A stretch of DNA of 37,228 nucleotides, taken from NCBI GenBank assembly GCA_903900705.1, contig CAIUOG010000029.1, positions 1 to 37,228 of the forward strand, given 5' to 3'. The first letter of the stretch is position 1. Each line of letters starts with the position of its first letter. The notes below the pieces were generated by a model. The model searched no databases. It saw nothing but the letters and a program-made list of their open reading frames with translations, and had not been told where the DNA came from. Position numbers and translations under genes: made by a program. This document shows positions 7,447-14,409 of the stretch, one piece after another. The stretch is from an uncultured Acidobacteriia bacterium (GTDB taxonomy: Bacteria; Acidobacteriota; Terriglobia; Bryobacterales; Bryobacteraceae).

Positions 7447-8856
7447 TTAGAATCCTCCTGATCTGCCGGCGCGGCCACCACGGCCACCGGCGGGTTCTTC
7501 GGGCAGCGGTTCGTACTTGCCGCCGTCGACAAAAACGTATTTCACACGGGTGCGGACGCCGAAGATGTCGCCATCGGAGACGACGAGGTTGGCGATTTTG
7601 CCTTTATCGATGCTGCCGACGCGGTTGGAGACGCCGTAGATTTCGGCGGCGTTGAGGGTGAGGGCTTTGATTGCGCCGTCCGGGGTGAGGCCGGCGTCGA
7701 CCGCCTTTTTCACGGCGGCCATGAGGTCCCGCGGGGTGCTCTGGCCATCGGAATAGAAGGCGAATTTGACGCCCGCTTTTTCGAGGGCGGCGGCGGCGGT
7801 GGGGGCTTTATCGCGGAGTTCGAGAACGCGGAGAGGTTCTTCGAGAGCAGGGTCGGAATCGGCGACGCGTTCGGGGTATTTGAGGCTGAGGAGGACGGGG
7901 AGGCCCGCCTTCTTAATGGCGTCGGCCGAGCGCCAGGCTTCATGGCCACCATAGAGGATGGCGTTGAGCTTCATCTCTTTAGCGAAGGCGATCATGCGCA
8001 GGATTTCGACGTCGCGGGTGGCCGGGAGGAGAACGCGGGGGCTGGCGATGACGCCTTCGAGAGCGCGGTCATAGGCGGGGCGCTGGAGTCCGTCGGGGTG
8101 CTTTTCGTAGATGGATTTGGCGAGCTTGTAGTGTTCGGCATCCATATAGATCTGGCGGATGTAGGCGATGACGCCCATGAGGGAGCCGGGATAACCGCGT
8201 CCGCCACCGCCGCCGCGACCGGAGGGGATGGTGATGTACTGACCGATGGCGTCGGCGAGGACCATGTCACCGGCGCGATCGCCGGCGAGGTCGATGACGC
8301 TGCCCTGCCCTGCGAAGATGTTGCCGGTGGGGAAGGTGACGGCCGAGGTGAAGCCGCCGTTGCGGGCGGTTTCGATGGCGCGGTCGGTGGGGAAGATCTG
8401 ATCGGCGGCCTTCAGCCAGGAGGCTGTGGAGGGGCGATCTTCCGGGCCGCGGGACGGGGGAGCGGTGGAAACAGCCGGGGTGGGGGTGGCGACCACGGGG
8501 GTGGCCACGACCGCGCCGCGACCACCGCCGCGTCCGCCGGCAGCAGCAGCAGCGGCGGCAGGCGGGGTGTTGGTGTTGCCCCAGGTGCTGAGAGAATCGA
8601 TGAGGCCCGGGTAGACGGTAAGACCTTTGCAATCAATGACCCAGGCATCGGCGGGGGGCGTGATGTTCGCGCCGACGGCCTCGATGAGGCCATCGCGCAC
8701 CACGACGGTGCCATGTTCGATGACGGGCCCGGAGACGCGGACGACACGCGCATCTTTCAGGGCATAAGTGCCGCGGTCCTGCGCCTGGAGGCTGGTAGTG
8801 GCCAGGGGTGCAAGTGCCAGCGGAATCAGTAGAATTCCGGCAAACTTCTGTTTCAT
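7447..8856 (-). CDS. Secreted amidohydrolase-fold protein lacking the His-x-His motif (first of three)
   Basis: This 469-residue protein has a signal peptide (1-25, cut near 'TSLQA') and an amidohydrolase fold, recognisable from 'ARVVRVSGPVIEHGTVVV', 'VIDCKGLTVYPGLID' and the C-terminal 'NRVGSIDKGKIANLVVSDGD'. The His-x-His expected after 'PGLID' reads 'SLSTW'. A low-complexity Ala/Gly/Arg/Pro insertion at about 98-130, encoded by GC-rich triplet runs, interrupts the normal barrel start. A second Gly-rich insert lies near residue 217, and the tail is Gly/Arg-rich. It heads the three-gene operon that diverges from purM. Loss of metal ligands suggests a structural or regulatory partner of the intact middle protein; that is inference. 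Confidence 0.82.
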   Translation of the reverse strand: MKQKFAGILLIPLALAPLATTSLQAQDRGTYALKDARVVRVSGPVIEHGTVVVRDGLIEAVGANITPPADAWVIDCKGLTVYPGLIDSLSTWGNTNTPPAAAAAAAGGRGGGRGAVVATPVVATPTPAVSTAPPSRGPEDRPSTASWLKAADQIFPTDRAIETARNGGFTSAVTFPTGNIFAGQGSVIDLAGDRAGDMVLADAIGQYITIPSGRGGGGGRGYPGSLMGVIAYIRQIYMDAEHYKLAKSIYEKHPDGLQRPAYDRALEGVIASPRVLLPATRDVEILRMIAFAKEMKLNAILYGGHEAWRSADAIKKAGLPVLLSLKYPERVADSDPALEEPLRVLELRDKAPTAAAALEKAGVKFAFYSDGQSTPRDLMAAVKKAVDAGLTPDGAIKALTLNAAEIYGVSNRVGSIDKGKIANLVVSDGDIFGVRTRVKYVFVDGGKYEPLPEEPAGGRGGRAGRSGGF

Positions 8857-8881
8857 AAGATTTTGACTCGAGACAACTCGA

Positions 8882-8887
8882 TATACT
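8882..8887 (+). promoter_or_regulatory. purM: Possible -10 element (TATACT) upstream of purM
   Basis: TATACT lies 36 nt before the purM ATG. The TTGACT at 8863-8868 is only 13 nt away, too close for a standard -35. Only the -10 is reasonable, and it is weak evidence alone. Confidence 0.25.
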
Positions 8888-8905
8888 GGTTCGTTTCCCT
8901 CTGAA

Positions 8906-8929
8906 ATGGTTACAACTCTGCAATGGTAA
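8906..8929 (+). promoter_or_regulatory. 7-codon upstream mini-ORF (MVTTLQW) overlapping the purM start
   Basis: An ATG at 8906 opens seven codons and a TAA at 927-929 of the 8900s block, which overlaps the purM start at 8923 by 7 nt. The first 12 nt (ATGGTTACAACT) match the purM start (ATGGTAACAACA) at 10 of 12 positions, so it looks like a 17-bp duplication of the initiation region. It could reduce purM translation or feed it by reinitiation. Expression has not been shown. Confidence 0.5.
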
Positions 8930-9960
8930 CAACAATTTCCTACAGCGACGCGGGCGTCAACATCGACGAGGCTGACCGCGCCGTCAGCGCCATCCGGAAG
9001 ATGGCGAAGTCGACCTTCACGAAAGGCGTCCTGACCGAGATCGGCTCGTTTGGCGGCATGTTCCAGCTGCCGAAGATGAAGCAGCCGGTGCTGGTGAGCT
9101 CAGTGGACGGGGTCGGCACGAAGCTGAAGATCGCGTTTGCGACCGGACGGCATGACACGATCGGCGAGGATCTGGTGAATCACTGCGTGAACGACATTGC
9201 GGTCCAGGGGGCGAAGCCTTTGTTTTTCCTGGACTACATGGCGACCGGGAAACTGGAAGCCAAAGTCGCGGCGCAGGTGATTTCCGGGATGGCGCGTGGC
9301 TGCAGGGCCAATGGGTGCGCACTGATCGGCGGGGAAACCGCTGAAATGCCCGGGATGTACCTTGACGGGGAGTACGATCTGGCCGGCACCATCGTGGGTG
9401 TGGTCGAGAAGTCCCAGATTATCACCGGGGCGAAGGTGAAGGCGGGGGACGTGCTGCTGGCGCTGGGATCGACGGGGCTGCACACGAACGGCTACTCGCT
9501 GGCGAGGAAGCTGCTGTTTGATGTGGCGCAGCTGAAGCCGGAATCGCGGCTGGCGGAGACGGGGTCGATTCTGGCGGATGAGCTGTTGCAGGTGCACCGG
9601 AGTTATCTGAAGCCTCTGACGCTGCTGGCGAAGAGCGGGAACCTGGTGGCGGCGGCGCATATTACGGGCGGCGGGATTACGGATAATCTGCCGCGGGTGC
9701 TGCCGAAGGGGATGGCGGCCGCGATCGACACGAATTCGTGGCAGGTGCCGCCGCTGTTCCAGATGCTGCAGAAGATCGGGCAGGTGCCGGATGACGACTG
9801 GCGGCGGACGTTCAACCTGGGGGTCGGAATGATTTTCGTGATCCCGAAGGCGAAGGCGAATGCGGCTGTGCGGTCGCTGAAGCGCGCGGGGGAAAAGAGC
9901 TGGGTGATTGGGGAGATTGTTCCACAGCGGCGCGGTAAGGGCCGGGTGGAGTACCGGTAG
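8923..9960 (+). CDS. purM: Phosphoribosylformylglycinamidine cyclo-ligase (AIR synthetase)
   Basis: PurM converts FGAM to aminoimidazole ribonucleotide using ATP, the fifth step of de novo purine synthesis. The 345-residue length and motifs are standard: 'YSDAGVNIDEADRAV' at the N-terminus, 'SSVDGVGTKLKIA' near residue 60, 'GGETAEMPGMY' near 137-148, 'TGLHTNGYSLAR', and 'ITGGGITDNLPRVLP' around 247. I chose ATG 8923 because 'MVTTISYSDAGV' matches the family's usual lead; the ATG at 8906 is out of frame and opens only a mini-ORF. It overlaps purN by one base (TAGTG), so the two consecutive or near-consecutive pathway enzymes are cotranslated. Confidence 0.97.
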   Translation: MVTTISYSDAGVNIDEADRAVSAIRKMAKSTFTKGVLTEIGSFGGMFQLPKMKQPVLVSSVDGVGTKLKIAFATGRHDTIGEDLVNHCVNDIAVQGAKPLFFLDYMATGKLEAKVAAQVISGMARGCRANGCALIGGETAEMPGMYLDGEYDLAGTIVGVVEKSQIITGAKVKAGDVLLALGSTGLHTNGYSLARKLLFDVAQLKPESRLAETGSILADELLQVHRSYLKPLTLLAKSGNLVAAAHITGGGITDNLPRVLPKGMAAAIDTNSWQVPPLFQMLQKIGQVPDDDWRRTFNLGVGMIFVIPKAKANAAVRSLKRAGEKSWVIGEIVPQRRGKGRVEYR

Positions 9961-10571
9961 TGCGACTGGGGATACTGATCTCGGGGCGCGGATCGAACTT
10001 CGAGGCGATTGCGAACAGCATTGCGCGGCGGAAGCTGGATGCGGAGATCGCGATTGTGATCAGCAACCGGGCGAATGCGGCGGGGCTGGAGATTGCGCGG
10101 GAGCGCGGGATTCCGGTGCGGGTGATTGCGTCGCAGGGGCTGGACCGCGAGGCGTACGACCGGATTGTGGTGGAGGAACTGAAGCTCCACGAGGTGGAAC
10201 TGGTGTGCCTGGCCGGGTTTATGCGGCTGCTGAGCGCGCATTTTGTGCGTTCGTTTCCGGACCGGGTGCTGAATATTCATCCGTCGCTGCTGCCGTCGTT
10301 TCCGGGGCTGGACGCGCAGCGGCAGGCGCTGGAGCACGGGGTGAAGATCACCGGGTGCACGGTGCATTTCGTGGATGAGTTTCTGGATTCGGGGCCGATT
10401 GTGCTGCAGGCTGCGGTGCCGGTGCTGGACGACGACTCGGTGGAGACGCTTTCGGCGCGGATTCTGGCGCAGGAGCATGTGATCTATTCCAGGGCGATTC
10501 AACTGCTGGTGGAAGAGCGGGTTTCGGTGGAAGGCCGAAGGGTCCGGATCCGGGAAATCGAAGCGGAGTAG
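9960..10571 (+). CDS. purN: Phosphoribosylglycinamide formyltransferase (GART)
   Basis: PurN transfers the formyl group of 10-formyl-tetrahydrofolate to GAR in purine synthesis. The protein has 203 residues, with the nucleotide-binding 'LISGRGSNFEAI' at 6-17, the folate and catalytic motif 'NIHPSLLPSFPG' (Asn and His of the active site), and 'VHFVDEFLDSGPI' with the catalytic Asp. GTG at 9960 is used as start because it overlaps the purM stop and gives the expected N-terminus. The last 73 nt are shared, in the opposite orientation, with the 3' end of the neighbouring hypothetical gene. Confidence 0.96.
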   Translation: MRLGILISGRGSNFEAIANSIARRKLDAEIAIVISNRANAAGLEIARERGIPVRVIASQGLDREAYDRIVVEELKLHEVELVCLAGFMRLLSAHFVRSFPDRVLNIHPSLLPSFPGLDAQRQALEHGVKITGCTVHFVDEFLDSGPIVLQAAVPVLDDDSVETLSARILAQEHVIYSRAIQLLVEERVSVEGRRVRIREIEAE

Positions 10572-11179
10572 GGTTCGGTTGAGGTGGTGGTTTCGGGAGT
10601 CGAAAAAGCGAAGCCATTTGCGGGGGTGGCAGCGGCTTTGAGGGGGGCTTGCGCGACCTGCGGTTCGGGGGTTTTCGCGGCTTCCGCTGCTTCGGCTTTG
10701 CGCTCGGCCTGAAGAGTTTTCAGACGCTCCTCATTGCGCAGGAGTTTCCGGGAAATGCGCTGTTCATAGATGGATAAGAGCGCGAATTTTTCGGGATTGC
10801 GCCAAAACGTGCGCGCGGTGGTGAGGGCGGCGTGAATCTGCGTGTTCCGGCATTCCATTTCCGCATCCATGGTGTGGTGACCTAAGGCGAGGACGCTGTT
10901 TTCGATGGAGCGGGCGCGGTTGAGACGCCATTCGTCCTCGGCGATGGACTGGGCGATCTGGAGTTCGAGGGGACCTTCGGGTTTGTAGGCTTTGCGGATG
11001 GCGGAGCAGAAGGTTTCGAAGGCCTGGCGGTCCTCATCGGGGAGAATCATGACCTGGCCGGTGAGGCCGTGACGCCAGGCGTTGAGGCTGGCGCGGATTT
11101 TGCCCTCCGGAGTTTTGGGGCCGGTGGACTTTTTGGCATTGCGGCGGTTGGCTTCAAGCTGCTTTTCGGTGGCTGGCAT
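10499..11179 (-). CDS. Conserved hypothetical protein with N-terminal STGPKTPEGK motif
   Basis: This 226-residue protein opens with 'RRNAKKSTGPKTPEGKIR' followed by 'SLNAWRHGLTG'. That short conserved motif is seen in many small acidobacterial and planctomycete proteins of unknown function, often present in several copies per genome. The middle (50-165) is predicted to be charged and helical ('EDRQAFETFCSAIRKAY', 'SIAEDEWRLNRARSIENS', 'EQRISRKLLRNEERLKTL'); the last 50 residues are Ser/Thr-rich and look disordered. No signal peptide, membrane helix or catalytic motif is visible. Its 3' end overlaps purN convergently by 73 nt, which is unusual. The N-terminal motif suggests nucleic-acid or phosphate contact, but I assign no function. 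Confidence 0.75.
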   Translation of the reverse strand: MPATEKQLEANRRNAKKSTGPKTPEGKIRASLNAWRHGLTGQVMILPDEDRQAFETFCSAIRKAYKPEGPLELQIAQSIAEDEWRLNRARSIENSVLALGHHTMDAEMECRNTQIHAALTTARTFWRNPEKFALLSIYEQRISRKLLRNEERLKTLQAERKAEAAEAAKTPEPQVAQAPLKAAATPANGFAFSTPETTTSTEPYSASISRIRTLRPSTETRSSTSS

Positions 11180-11610
11180 TCGAGGACCTTTCTGGATATT
11201 CCGATAGCAGGAGAAGGCGGGCGGAGCTGTGCCCGGGCGGGGGCGTTTCGGGGGTAAGTGGTTTGGTGTGAAGGGGTTGGGAATATTTTTTGGAGTTGTG
11301 AACGGCTATTCCGGAGCGACTTCGTCCGCGACTCAGGGTAACGGGATTCGATATTGCCGGGCACCCGAGGGATACAACCCATACTGTTCAGAAATTCCAG
11401 TTGATATCCGCGTTGTCCGGCGTGGAATTCGCCTTCGTGATGGAAAACCCACTTTTTACAGATAAAGAGAGGATTGACTCCGAGCGATAATTTCTTTATA
11501 CGGCTGGTATGGCAGCCGCACGGATTGAGCGGTCAGGTGTGGGCCGCCTACCTGATTTAGCCGGATGTCACGCCACTTCACCGAGAGGTTGGTTTAGGAA
11601 AGCAATAAAG
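11180..11610. other. Intergenic stretch with no recognisable gene
   Basis: About 430 bp separate the STGPK gene from the small secreted ORF. Base composition falls from about 65% GC to nearer 50% in its second half. A 78-codon frame (11229-11465) starts with GTG, has no ribosome-binding site and resembles nothing I know. I see no tRNA, transposase remnant, terminal inverted repeats or clear promoter. Confidence 0.5.
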
Positions 11611-11754
11611 ATGTTGGCGCTGGGATTGTTTATGTTCGTCACAGGGCAGACAGCGTCTGCTCTTTACGGCCAATCGTGCACTCCGACGGTGGGCCATGGC
11701 TATCCATACAATGGTGTCTTTACGTACGCTTCCTCCGATTGGCTGAAGAGATAA
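11611..11754 (+). CDS. Small putative secreted protein (47 aa), unknown
   Basis: From the ATG at 11611 the frame gives 47 residues: a hydrophobic signal-like stretch ('LALGLFMFVTGQTASA') and a short polar tail with one Cys. A purine-rich AGGAAAG lies upstream. The next gene starts 12 nt after its stop, and that gene is also exported, so the two could form an accessory operon. The frame stays open further upstream to 11509, but that part lacks a signal and reads like noise. I do not recognise a family; it could be the broken N-terminus of a larger secreted protein. Confidence 0.35.
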   Translation: MLALGLFMFVTGQTASALYGQSCTPTVGHGYPYNGVFTYASSDWLKR

Positions 11755-11766
11755 AAGGAGAACCTA

Positions 11767-12573
11767 ATGACGCTTAAAGCTATCCTCATCACAGTAATGG
11801 TTGCACTCGCGGGGCTTTGCATTGGCATGCGGCACCAAATTTCGGGTCTCTACGCGCAAGCTCAGTTTGGCGGAGCGACACTTGTTCTTAACGTCTACGA
11901 CAATTGCGATTTCGGGACAACCGGGTGTGTGGCAGACAGACAGCAGGTTGATGTCTATGGACCTGACTATACCCACAACAGTGAGGTTGTATGGCTGGGT
12001 GACAAAGCCGCAGCTGATCCACGGATCAGCACAATCACTACGGTCAACGGAGATGCTACCTACATTTTCGGAAATGTGGGCGAATATTCCTACTGGCCGA
12101 AGAGAAATCCAGCCCGCCCCAAAACACCGCTGAATCTTTCGGGCGATTGCGTGGAATTCAGTACACCTGAGCTAACCCGCACAGGCAATGTGACGAGTGT
12201 TTTGGGCTACCGCGCGGTAGAGTTTTCCAACGGCGCGGAGGTAGCCCGCGGGACTCAGGCTGTAGTCTACTACCTGCCGGAACTTGGCTGCGTATCGTAC
12301 AACGCCCGCTACCACAATGCCGACCATAAGGTGACGATGGTTCCAGTTCGTTTTACGCCGGGATTTGATGCCGCAAAGCTCGCGCTACGTCCGGCGGGTT
12401 TTGTGGAGAAGGCTCCCAGCCAAACGGAGCAGGACTCATCGGCACGATCATTGGCGTTGCAGGGTTACACACAGGCGCAGATTGATCAGGCGTGGCAAAC
12501 CTTCACCATGCATGGTGACAAAGCACTGGCAGATCAGCGGTGGCGGGAACTCAACCATATGCCTCAACCCTAA
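11767..12573 (+). CDS. Hypothetical exported protein (268 aa)
   Basis: A clear AAGGAG lies about 7 nt before the ATG. The product begins with a membrane-spanning or uncleaved signal helix ('AILITVMVALAGLCIG', residues 5-20). A probably beta-rich extracytoplasmic domain follows with five or so Cys, including 'DNCDFGTTGCVADRQ' and 'LSGDCVEF', which could form disulfides. The last 50 residues ('SARSLALQGYTQAQIDQAW') are helical. I recognise no catalytic motif or named family. Codon use and GC (about 52%) are clearly lower than in its neighbours, suggesting recent acquisition. It ends inside a 13-bp tandem repeat that also supplies its stop codon. Confidence 0.7.
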   Translation: MTLKAILITVMVALAGLCIGMRHQISGLYAQAQFGGATLVLNVYDNCDFGTTGCVADRQQVDVYGPDYTHNSEVVWLGDKAAADPRISTITTVNGDATYIFGNVGEYSYWPKRNPARPKTPLNLSGDCVEFSTPELTRTGNVTSVLGYRAVEFSNGAEVARGTQAVVYYLPELGCVSYNARYHNADHKVTMVPVRFTPGFDAAKLALRPAGFVEKAPSQTEQDSSARSLALQGYTQAQIDQAWQTFTMHGDKALADQRWRELNHMPQP

Positions 12574-12601
12574 GTCTCAACCGTAAGCCTCAACCGTGAA
12601 A
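12550..12601. repeat. 13-bp tandem repeat, four units, spanning the end of the exported hypothetical gene
   Basis: Four units begin at 12550, 12563, 12576 and 12589, each starting CTCAACC and differing by 1-4 bases. The first two code for the last residues and stop of the upstream gene; units two and three carry TAA and unit four TGA. It looks like slippage duplication of the gene's 3' end. Confidence 0.75.
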
Positions 12602-12696
12602 CCGACATGCCGGCTGCAAACAGAAAGCAAATCGGCACAATTCCGGAGGTTGGTTCCGGCCTCCGGTCATTCTCGCCTTAACGTGATTTGCCCGGG

Positions 12697-14379
12697 TCAG
12701 AATTCGAGGCGGCGGATGACGTCTCCGGCGTAGGTGACGGTGAGGTGGAAGGGTTTGGCCGGGCCGCAGTTCAGGGTGACGGTGCCTTCGCGGCTGGCGA
12801 GGATTTCGATGGCTTTCGCGTCCGGGACGATGAAGGCGAGGTTGCGCATGCCGGCCTGGAGGTGGAGGCGTTTGCCGGCGGCGGAGCATTCGAGGCCCTG
12901 CACCATGCCGTCGACCGTTTCGAGTTTCTCGCCGGGGCGGGGGGGCACGGGGAGGTGTTCGCGGGCGGTGATGAGGGCGAGCAACTGGCCGATTTTCTGC
13001 TGCGGGGCGGGGGCTTTCGCCCATTTCTGCGCGGTGAGGGCGTGTTCGCGGGCTTTGGCGACGTCGCCGGTCTGGAGCGTGGAGTAGGCGAGGTCGGCGA
13101 AGACTTCGGGGGCCTGTTCGGGGGTGACGTTCGGGATGGAGAGGAAGGCCTGGATGGCGGCGTCGTACTGGCGGGCCTGCATGCGCTGTTGTCCTAAGAA
13201 CATGAGCGCTTCGGGGAAGACGGGGCGGGTCTGGAGGGCGCGCTCGAGGATGGGGATGACCTTCGCGGGGGGCGTCTTTCCGTTGATTTCGAGAAGGGCG
13301 AGGGCGAGGCACATGGTTGGATCGGAGGAGCCGGCGTCGAAGGCCTGGGTGAAGTAGCGGCGGGCGAGGGCGGGGTCGCGCTGTTCGGCGGCGAGGTAGC
13401 CGAGGGAGAGCATGAGAGCGGGGTCGGCGGGGCTCTCGGCGAGGGCTTTGGCGTATTCGGCTTTGGCCTGGTCGGGGTGGTGGAGGGCGGCCTGGAGGTC
13501 GCCGAGGAGGAGGGCGGAGGAGAAGTCGGAGACGGGGGCGGAGCGGGGTTCGGCGTCGGATTTGGGGAGGCGGACTTCGAAGATGGCTCCCTGGAGTTTG
13601 CGGCGGTCGAAGTAGCGGTGGAGGTCGGCAAAGACCTGGTCGCCGGACTTGTTCCAGGCCTGCTCAAAGGCGGCTTCGGTGGTTGCGCCGCGGTGGAGGG
13701 CGATGACGAAGCGGCCGAAGTTGGCTTTGTAATCGGGGGCGAGGAAGAGCATGTGGGCGAGGGCCCAGCTTTGGGCGTAGAAGAGGCCGGTGCGGTCGCC
13801 TTCGTTGTAGATGGGGGAGTTGGCGTCGACGGAGGTGAGGGTGTGGAAGTCGAGCCAGGGGGAGGCTTCGAGGGCTTTCATACGGTCCGGGAGGAGGTCG
13901 CCCACGGCGACGCCGTCTTTGACGGTGCGCAGGGAGGAGTAGACATCGGCCCAGCCTTCGTTGAGCCAGACAGGGATGTGGAGGCCGCTGTGGCGCACGA
14001 TGAGGTGCATGTATTCGTGGACGGCGAAGCGGTTGCTTTCGGGTGAGAGGTCGGTCATGACGATGAAGTCATGGCGGGGGTTGGGGGTGTAGTAAGCGGC
14101 GGCGCGGGGGTTGGGGGTGTAGTTGACGAACTGTTCGCGGCCGCTGAAGGCGATGATGCGGGCGGGGGCGTCCTGAGAGGTTTTGACGGGGGAGGCCTGG
14201 AGGAAGAAGTTGCGGACCTGTTCGAAGTGGAGGATGCCGGCGCGGGCGGCTTTGTCGTTTTCGGTGGTGTAGAGCTCGAAGTGGGGGGAAGTGACGAGGG
14301 TCCACGGGGCGGCTGAGGCGGTGGCGGTCGAGGCGGCGAGGAGGGCGAGCAGGACCCGGGGGTTCATATCCACTTTCAT
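12697..14379 (-). CDS. Secreted HEXXH metallopeptidase (MA-like) with C-terminal TPR-like repeats
   Basis: This is a 560-residue exported protein. After a signal peptide (about 1-23, 'LLALLAASTATASA'), an N-terminal domain 'WTLVTSPHFELYTTE' leads to zinc motif 'HEYMH' at 121-125 and 'NEGWAD' at 140-145, whose Glu is the likely third ligand. This is the pattern of MA-clan peptidases found in DUF1570-type proteins. Residues ~230-480 are helical repeats of TPR type ('ALMLSLGYLAAEQRDPALARRY' split, 'EALMFLGQQRMQARQYDAAIQAF' split). The C-terminal ~80 residues form a beta-rich tail. I place the start at ATG 14379; ATG 14367 is almost as likely, and the longer open frame upstream is antisense to the next gene. 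Substrate unknown. It diverges from the Lgt-like gene with a 30-bp gap. Confidence 0.83.
   Translation of the reverse strand: MKVDMNPRVLLALLAASTATASAAPWTLVTSPHFELYTTENDKAARAGILHFEQVRNFFLQASPVKTSQDAPARIIAFSGREQFVNYTPNPRAAAYYTPNPRHDFIVMTDLSPESNRFAVHEYMHLIVRHSGLHIPVWLNEGWADVYSSLRTVKDGVAVGDLLPDRMKALEASPWLDFHTLTSVDANSPIYNEGDRTGLFYAQSWALAHMLFLAPDYKANFGRFVIALHRGATTEAAFEQAWNKSGDQVFADLHRYFDRRKLQGAIFEVRLPKSDAEPRSAPVSDFSSALLLGDLQAALHHPDQAKAEYAKALAESPADPALMLSLGYLAAEQRDPALARRYFTQAFDAGSSDPTMCLALALLEINGKTPPAKVIPILERALQTRPVFPEALMFLGQQRMQARQYDAAIQAFLSIPNVTPEQAPEVFADLAYSTLQTGDVAKAREHALTAQKWAKAPAPQQKIGQLLALITAREHLPVPPRPGEKLETVDGMVQGLECSAAGKRLHLQAGMRNLAFIVPDAKAIEILASREGTVTLNCGPAKPFHLTVTYAGDVIRRLEF
14074..14123. 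repeat. In-frame 30-bp duplication in the metallopeptidase gene
   Basis: The same 20 bases (gcgggggttgggggtgtagt) occur at 14074-14093 and 14104-14123, 30 bp apart. On the coding strand this repeats the residues YTPNPR at about 87-92 and 97-102, some 20-30 residues before the zinc motif. Confidence 0.8.
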
Positions 14380-14409
14380 GATACGAATTCGCGGGATAAT
14401 ACAGGGACT

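Noticed and set aside
6087-7532. 481-codon version of the middle amidohydrolase
   Set aside because: The extra 30 residues overlap the upstream gene, lack a ribosome-binding site and would bury the signal peptide.
8863-8887. TTGACT and TATACT as a full sigma-70 promoter for purM
   Set aside because: The spacing is 13 nt, too short for a normal promoter; only the -10 is listed, with low confidence.
11229-11465. 78-codon frame in the low-GC gap
   Set aside because: Starts at GTG without ribosome-binding site, no recognisable motif, and no signal or membrane segment.
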